DNA of 27,294 nucleotides from Saccoglossus kowalevskii. Its lineage: Eukaryota > Hemichordata > Enteropneusta > Harrimaniidae. The notes below the pieces were generated by a model. That model saw nothing but the letters and a program-made list of their open reading frames with translations. It did no database searches and was not told the DNA's origin. Both the position numbers and the translations under genes were made by a program. This document shows positions 19,770 to 27,294 of the stretch, one piece after another (within the stretch, counting starts at the first letter, position 1; each line of letters opens with the position of its first letter). Location: contig NW_003155245.1 in NCBI RefSeq assembly GCF_000003605.2, positions 39,688 to 66,981 on the forward strand. The letters are read 5' to 3'.

Positions 19770-21173
19770 AACAACATGGTAAGCATTAACCATTACATGA
19801 TAGACATTCATAATTACATGATAGACATTCGCCATTACATAATAAGCATTCGCCATTACAGTATAATCATCACCATTACATAATAAGCATTCACCATTAC
19901 ATGATATGCATTCACCATTACATGATAGGCATTCGCCATTACAGTATAATCATCACCATTACATAATAAGCATTCACCATTACATGATAGGCATTCACCA
20001 TTACATGATAGGCATTCACTATTACATGAAATGCATTCGCCACAACATGATAGGCATTCACTATTACATGATAGGCATTCATCATTACATGATAAGCATT
20101 CGCCATTACAGTATAGGCATTCACCATTACATGATAAGCATTCACCATTACATGATAGGCATTCACCATTACATGACAGACATTCACCATTACATGATAG
20201 GCATTCACCATTACATAATATGCAATCACTATTACATGATAGGCATTCACCATTACATGATAGGCATTCACCATTACATGATAGATGTTCGCCATTACAG
20301 TATAGGCATTCACCATTACATGACAGACATTCACCATTACATGATAGGCATTCACCATTACATAATATGCAATCACTATTACATGATAGGCATTCACTAT
20401 TACATGAAAGGCATTCGCCATTACATAATAAGCATTCACCATTACATGATATGCATTCGCCACAATATGATAGGAATTCACCATTACATGATAGGCATGC
20501 ACCATTACATGATAGGCATTCACCATTGCATGATAGGCATTCACCATTACATGAAATGCATTCGCCACAACATGGTAAGCATTCACTATTACATGATAGG
20601 CATTCACCATTACATGATAAGCATTCACCATTACATGATAGGTATTCACCATTACATGATAGGCATTCACCATTACATGAAATGCATTCGACACAACATG
20701 GTAGGCATTCACCATTACAGTATAATCATCACCATTACATAATAAGCATTCACCATTACATGATAGGCATTCACCATTACATGATAAGCATTCACCATTA
20801 CATGATAATCATTCACCATTACATGATAGGCATTCACCATTACATGATAGGCATTCACCATTACATGAAATGCATTCGCCATAACATGGTAGGCATTCAC
20901 TATTACATAATAGGTATTCGCCATTACATAATAAGCATTCACCATTACATGACAGGTATTCGCCATTGCAGTATAGGCATTCACCATTACATGATAGGCA
21001 TTCATCATTACATGAAATGCATTCGCCACAACATGGTAGGCATTCACTATTACATGATAGGTATTCGCCATTACAGTATAGGCATTCACCATTACATGAT
21101 AGACATTCACCATTACATGATAAGCATTCACCATTACATGATAGGTATTCACCCTTACAATATAGACATTCGC
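19770..21173. repeat. 21-bp minisatellite array, about 67 units
   Basis: Tandem copies of CATTACATGATAGGCATTCAC, mostly 80-100% identical, start in a CACAACATGG-type partial unit and end in a decayed CCTTACAATATAGACATTCGC unit. Variant classes recur in blocks: three 20-bp units with AGTATAATCATCAC (at 19854, 19937, 20713), several AGTATA units, and five ATGAAATGCATTCG/CACAACATG pairs (starting 20020, 20545, 20671, 20859, 21006). A four-unit block at 20167 recurs exactly 147 bp later at 20314. Because 21 is divisible by 3, long frames are open on both strands, but variation shows no codon pattern and the 20-bp units shift frame, so it is not read as protein-coding. Confidence 0.98.
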
Positions 21174-22247
21174 TACATGGGTCATCCCAGTTGTCCCAAG
21201 GTGCAGGAAACAGAAAGTCCAGGCGACCGAAATTGAAAAACATCAGTTTGTGAATACGTTAATGCACTTCTTGACAATATGGGATCAATATTCAAACTAT
21301 ATACATATGGCGTCTGAACTAAACTAATAACAATAAACACAAGATCTTTTTTTACCGAAAATATCATCTAGAAAATAAATTTCCCCTGTATGTTGAACCA
21401 TATGGCAGACAACCTTCAAATGCCAATATTTATTATGATTTGATAATAAAGACAAATATTGTTTAGAATATAAACTTTTATCTGTTTTACTATGTTTATT
21501 AATCATTTGTATTCAATACAATTCAATTGTGTGTGATTATTATCAGACAAATATTAATTACGTGAAACGCCAATTGAGTTAGTTGAATGTTTACATGCGA
21601 CATTTGATGAATACAAATGTAATGTAATGAACACAAAGAAGCTGTAATTATAGTAATTAGTTTCTTTGGCAGTATCGAAACTATTAATAGAGATTATATT
21701 CATATTCTAGATGGCACTTATCGTTAAAAAAACATGATGAATAGCGGCTTAGCTGGTGGGAGTACATATCGGTAAATAACCCAATTTGTAATTATACTTA
21801 TATTTTACATAATTATACTTTAGGTATCGCTAATGCTAAGTTTTATAATTTTGAAATAAATTTAAACATTTCTATTTTAGCCCGCATATGGAAACTATAT
21901 ACTTTATGAAACACATCATTCACCCGAATACTGCATTGAGTTAAAATATTTTAAATGAAGAAACAACATTTCCATCATATTTAATGTTGGATATTTTTTC
22001 ATCGATCATGACATCTTCGAATTACAGGTAGACATATTCCTGTGTTGACCTGTTGTCTACAATCAGGGTACCTTCCTCACGAAATTACCTGATTTACGCC
22101 AGCCCAATAACTTGGCAGGGGTACGCGATGCGCGGCATATTCATGAAATGGTTAGTTTGTGTTTACTATTTGACTATTTTATTTGGGCGAAAAATGGGAT
22201 TTTGTAGCAATTTCGCGTGATTGATCGCGTTATAATGTTGAAGGCCT
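21174..22247. other. Spacer between array and inverted patch, no gene
   Basis: AT-rich; no exon recognised. A stretch at about 22040-22235 is less AT-rich and contains several CpGs, but shows no family motif on either strand. Confidence 0.5.
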
Positions 22248-22335
22248 GTCATTTAATGGAGAATGCATATCATGTAATGGTGAATGTCTATCACGTTGTG
22301 GTGAATGCCTATCATGCAATGATGAATGTATATCA
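22248..22335. repeat. Inverted, degenerate patch of the 21-bp repeat (about 4 units)
   Basis: Reads ATGTAATGGTGAATGTCTAT, then a GTTGTGGTGAATGCCTATCA unit, then GCAATGATGAATGTATATCA. Each is the reverse complement of array units, including the CACAAC variant. It lies 1.07 kb from the array, in the opposite orientation. Confidence 0.88.
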
Positions 22336-22696
22336 TCTAGTAAAATGAGTAGGATAAGACAGTCATTTCTTTCCATATTTAGCATATCCAGCATCGACTG
22401 TTCTAGAAAACCACGTGATATTATCACTGGTGAGATTATAGAACCTGAGCTAAATTCTACTTTCGTTGCTGAAGTCAATAATGATTTTCATAGCTAGTCA
22501 ACTGAATTTTCTAGTATTTACGTTTGACAACTTCCAAAACGACGTCATGAAATTATCCGTTCTACCTCCTGTCTGGAACATACCGTTTTGGGGGAAGTAT
22601 GCTACTTAATCATTTCGACGAATGGGGACGTGATTTCGGCATATGTGTAAGTAAGTCGTCATTAATCCCTACACAAACAAACACAAGATTAGCTCT

Positions 22697-22716
22697 AACT
22701 CGATCCGGATCGAGTT
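22697..22716. repeat. Perfect 20-bp palindrome
   Basis: AACTCGATCC followed directly by its exact reverse complement GGATCGAGTT, with no spacer; the symmetry stops at both ends. It contains three CpGs in an AT-rich, CpG-poor region. It could be a dimer-binding site or a trace of a mobile element. Confidence 0.9.
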
Positions 22717-24232
22717 CGCCACTGAGAACACAGCTTTATACTTGTTATTAAATAAAATTAATTAATAAATCTTCACTAGAATGCTGCGAAAGTGTATCAT
22801 TGTTATAATATATGACGCATACAAGACGTAACAAACAGAAAATCAATATCTAATATTCACATCACCGTAGAATAATATGCTTCTATTCAAACTATTCTCC
22901 AACGAATCAATAACTCATCATATTCAATTTAGCAATAGTTGAAATATATTTCCCTGACAAATAGTATGTATAGATGTGAAACAAAAGATGTGCGGCGACA
23001 CGGTTGTGCGACAATTCTAGCTAGATGAAATGTACACAGTAATTTTGCATAGTGATGGACTAGCCAATTGTGTCCTGGAAATTACATTATTTAGTTATTT
23101 GTTCCCGCTAAATACAGCATAAAATGTGAAAGAAAATAACTAAAACCGCTACAATAATGTGTATGTGATTTTCTTACAAAATCTGTGGTGAGCGCACGAC
23201 TACAGCGTGGCATTCGATCTATATCTCGTTGAATTGTAGTAAATTAATTGCCTCCAAGTGAACTTCAAACATATAAAGATATAAGTAATTCTTAGGTTAG
23301 TTGTGTTCAACGTTCAGTCAGTGGGATAATAGAATCATGCACCTCCCAAGGACTGGGATAGGATTACCCACAGGAGTTGATAATTTATTGTAACGCACGA
23401 ACCGCATCACCACAAACTAAAAAAAGAAAGCTTTACGTGTTCAGAGTAGATACAAGAAAACTCAAATTAGTGGATGTATTATTCCGCTTCACGTACGTGT
23501 TCGTGGTGAGTACCTATAGACTATAGAAAATATTCCAAATTTATTTACTACATTATGGTATATTGTATAATCGATTATCGTATACACATAAAACATGCTG
23601 AAAAATTTAGATGCAACAGCTATGTTGAATTGAATGCTTGTTAAAATATTCCTGGAAAATATAGTTTGAGGTACTTGAAACACATAAGTTTCTCGGATTA
23701 TTCAAGGCGGTTGCAGTAAACAACATGTTCTCGGGCTGCGATCGCGTATTAACGTAATGTTTATCAATAAGTAGATGGCCTGTGTCACGATATTTTCGGG
23801 AATTGTTCAGATATTATATATAATAACTGAAACATTGTATGACTAGAGTGGATATGAACGATAGCTAACCTTGATGTTGATGCGATTGCACGCTGACAGC
23901 AGCATTTTTCTAAATTAAACTAGAGACAAATGTGTGTAACGTTTTGTCAGTTAGATGTTCGCTCTAGATTATTTTAAACATGTGCGCCTCAGGTTTATTT
24001 ATGACTGTGATGTGTTTATTGTTGGTCCGGGCGATTCCAACAACATTTGTTGTTGTCTTTGTTTGGCACTTGTCGTTTGCCGATGATTGAAATCTCGTTA
24101 CCATTCCTATTCACTTTATATTGTAAATCTGTCTTAAACTCTTGAGACTAATTGTTCTTCATCAGAACCAAAACGTGACTTAGTGAAATACTTACGCGAT
24201 TACCATGCCAAATCTAAAACAAGTGCAATTGA

Positions 24233-24293
24233 GTTAATGGTAGCATAGTGGTTGTCGCATCGGACTCATAACTGGTATGTGGTTTCTGAGACA
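24233..24293 (+). other. Degraded tRNA-like / SINE-head sequence
   Basis: GGTAGCATAGTGG (24239-24251) fits the Pol III A box, followed at tRNA-like spacing by GGACTCATAAC, an anticodon-loop-like segment with CAT, and by a weak B-box-like GTGGTTTCTGAGAC. The acceptor stem does not pair, so this is not a functional tRNA gene. It is best explained as an old tRNA-derived SINE fragment or tRNA pseudogene. Confidence 0.35.
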
Positions 24294-27200
24294 AAATGCA
24301 CTATTTGTCAGCACACGTACTACCATCCGTGCATGAAAAAGGTGAAAAAAAGACAACAGTAATTTTCAATGTCCGGAACTATCGTCTGCTACAAAAATAT
24401 ATTATAAACAACAAATATCTAAACATAGTCATGGTTTCCGCCGTCGATGAAATGTATTGTATCATTAGAAGTTGTCGTAAACATGACAAGAATCCATAAA
24501 ATATTTATCATCGATTAATCATAATTATAATTATAATAATATTGACATTAAGTTAAAATTACATATACCTTGTATATACTTCATTTTGTTAATTGCAAAC
24601 TAGTTTGTTCAACGTTTGCAAAAATCGATATGCGAATCATGAACAAATATTCGTTTATTTCTTTCGAAAACCACCATAAACATATTAGTACGTTATTCGA
24701 AGTTGGTATTTTATGTCCATTTCAGGAATGTGTTCCCTAGAACTGAATTGTTTGTTCTGTTACAATCATCATCATCGTGTCAGTAAAATATACGTGTAAT
24801 CATAGATTGAATTTCAATGTAATAACTCATTTGAAAGCGTGATCGTCTGGAAAGAAGACAGGTCATTACGGAAATCTATCACCCACTCCTGTTTTGTAAT
24901 CCTTTTTCCAGAATAACTGTCTACTATTCCAACTAAAATCAACGAATCTGGTTAGTGACGTTAAGTGGTACAAAATGCAGATGTGAGTCTCAAACAGGGA
25001 TATAAAACAACATGTTAAGAATGTTTACTTGCGTTGGGTGGCGACAAACACGTTATACTGTACTATTACAGTGACAGAGTTCAGCTTTAAACAGAGGTGA
25101 ACATTTTGTTTTATAAATAAAGCCAATCGAAATCAATCATAACAATTATATTAACATTCAAGCAAACTGATCGATCGCGCCATGGCCGTTTCATCAAAAT
25201 AAAAAGTACGAGTTAAAAATTAAAACCAAGAAAATCGTGATATGGTCATACAAATAGGATCACGTTTATTATTGTCATTTAAAGGAAATTGCTTGTGCAT
25301 GCACATACCTGCTGCAATCAATATAGACAAAGTAATTGTCTGTACTAATTGATCATAAAGATCACAGCGATGTATCTTTATGACACTTTGTATGATTGGT
25401 TCAACTAAATTATTACAGAAGTTCTAATTCGTCGCATCAACATCTTGGTGCTTCCAATCGAATGTGCATTTTTACAGGAATCCGATCACGAAAAAGAAAT
25501 CTTAGTGGTCGCGTAAACTCGTGCGTAATTATAACGTAATTATCTCTGTATGTGAATTAATTTGCGATTAAAATTTAAACGTATGAAGATTCGATGAAGG
25601 TCATTGCTATATTGAGGGAAGTTGCAATCGATATAAAAGTCGGTGTCCATGATTGGCTTTGAGCTGAAAAGAACCGACCCAAGCAAATGTATTTTGATTG
25701 TAATATGGCGAAGTACAAGAATGCAATGTTTGCTAACATTTACACTGTGCTAATCTTTGATAAAAAGTAAAAAATAATACATAAAATGATATGGCACGAT
25801 AGACAAATAGATGAGTTCCAAAACTAATTAATCAGTGCCGACTCACAGCGCGATTTGTAATTATAAGCGCTTTTCCTATTTGCACGTGATTGTTGCTCGT
25901 CGACGTCATTCGTTAGTTCGAGTCTGGAGAGGTACACTAAATACCATCTTGCGAAATATTATTTACACAAAAATTAGTTATGTTCAAAAATCTTGTATTT
26001 TCCAAATTACAGGCATAATTTGCATAAATCTGCTCGGTAGATGTCTTTGGGGAATTGTTTACTGATCATGTAATTGTTGTGTTGTGTTGTTGTATTGTAT
26101 TACATTAAGTCATACGTATGTATAATATATGTTAGGATCATTTATATTTGTTTACAGAAGACTCATTGAACAATTGTGCTTATGTATGCATATAATAATT
26201 ACATATTTTGCATATTCCTACCAGACCAATAGAAACATAACATGAAAATGAATGCGATACAAACTGCATTGTTGGCATATTTATTAAACTGTTAAAATAT
26301 TGTAAAACTCAAAATGATACTGGAAATATTGATCCACATTAATAAATCCAAGGTACTAGTAATATATCATATCACATGACTTAAACTATAGATCGGCAAT
26401 GACTTTATGCGAGTTCACAATAACAGTCATAATTATGCAAATGATTAAAAAATATTTTCTAAAATTGTCATCAAGGAGAGCTAGATACTAGTGGACATAC
26501 ACAGCGTTTACTCTTTCAAATACAAGATTTTCTGATTTCCATGTTACAATCTATTTTTGTATTAACGGGTTCGGGATCAAAACAGTCGAATGTTTATTTC
26601 TTTCAAATGTTTTTGTTTACAATGTTTTTGTAAATATGTTTCCACCTGAAGTATCTGAATAAAAAAACATGATAGTCGCTTTTCATATGGGGGTTAAATC
26701 ATTGTATTGTTTAGGCGAATGAACCGACAACAAATCCCCACCAAATAAAAGTAACATTACATAATCTGACACTTATTTAGAACATTTCAAACAAAATACT
26801 TGGTGAAATAAGCTTTCGTGAAGTTTAATTTTTCATATGGTTTATTACTGGTTTATTTTAGAAATGTTACGTTTGTAATAAAGACGATTACTAGGATTAC
26901 TGTAGTTTTGCTATGTTATAGTTGGTATATAACAGAGAAATATGACCAAACATTTGCCAAAAAACAGTGATGTGTACTTCATGTTACATGCCATTCCTGC
27001 TGTGATATTAAATGTGATCGAAAAACTTGCGTATTGCCTCTATTTCATAATAACAATCAAAGAAAGCTTAGAAAGAACTCCCGTGTGCTGAGAGTTTTGG
27101 AGACACATTACAAATTAATTCAAAATTACTTATACTTGAGATGTTGATGGAATAGCTGAAAACTAATTATGCAAATAAGGTAACTAATATGAACAGATTT

Positions 27201-27294
27201 AAGTGTAAAACTAATAAGGTCTGCACAATGTACCAAGTTTCATTGAAATGTGATTAGAACCAAAAAAATATTAATTATTATACTAATTAGAGAA

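Larger units (their letters stand above)
22336..27294. other. About 5 kb without a recognised gene
   Basis: AT-rich on both strands, with only short random frames. It contains the 20-bp palindrome at 22697-22716 and a tRNA/SINE-like trace near 24233. Near the right end, GTACCAAGTTTCATTGAAAT (27231-27250) recalls sequences common in dispersed invertebrate repeats, but one copy proves nothing. Confidence 0.5.

Noticed and set aside
19770-21173. CRISPR-like array
   Set aside because: The units are directly tandem with no unique spacers, and the DNA is animal.
19906-21253. Long open frames with heptapeptide repeats (278 and 401 codons on +, 258, 156 and 144 on -), such as SPLHDRH or HHYMIGI
   Set aside because: They are forced by a stop-free 21-bp unit. 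Open frames occur on both strands in several frames, substitutions fall at all codon positions, and 20-bp units shift the frame.
21738-21775. Second possible Pol III A box (CTTAGCTGGTGGGAG)
   Set aside because: Only a partial A-box match, with no B box, no cloverleaf and no tail.

Overview
This window is AT-rich nuclear DNA of an animal, most likely a marine invertebrate; I cannot fix the phylum. The evidence is a multi-exon adhesion GPCR (aGPCR) with short introns, a neighbouring exon set for an extracellular von Willebrand factor type D (VWD) domain, and abundant satellite and simple repeats. There are no operons or bacterial-type genes. Most long open frames are shadows of exons or by-products of a 21-bp tandem repeat.

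Layout. (1) About 1285-2074, + strand: the 3' end of a gene for a VWD protein, in two full exons plus a tiny terminal exon, with a poly(A) signal at 2267. Its 5' part lies outside the window. (2) 2275-6128: no conserved gene. It holds a broken SGNH-hydrolase-like fragment on the - strand (3978-4229), of a kind often carried by invertebrate transposable elements, and a CRE/CCAAT motif pair (4431-4482). (3) 14879-6129, - strand: an apparently complete adhesion GPCR of 18 coding exons. All splice phases agree, the spliced CDS is 2490 nt (829 residues), and it has a signal peptide, an unrecognised N-terminal domain, an EGF-like module, a Ser/Thr-rich linker, a GAIN region, a GPS with an intact HL/T cleavage site, seven membrane helices and a short tail. 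Two of its 17 introns appear to be GC-AG. Intron 11 carries a pure (TCTAT)17 tract. The receptor and VWD genes converge tail to tail.

(4) 14880-19769: no gene recognised. (5) 19770-21173: about 67 copies of a 21-bp minisatellite with higher-order structure, and about 1.07 kb further on (22248-22335) a small degenerate copy in the opposite orientation. (6) 22336-27294: no gene recognised; it contains a perfect 20-bp palindrome (22697-22716) and a degraded tRNA/SINE-like sequence near 24233.

The best candidate for something undescribed is the receptor: its roughly 135-residue first ectodomain matches nothing I can name with confidence, its GPS is divergent, and its use of GC splice donors could allow a truncated, membrane-free form. 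All exon calls come from reading splice signals, phase and family motifs by eye; no alignment or transcript data were available.
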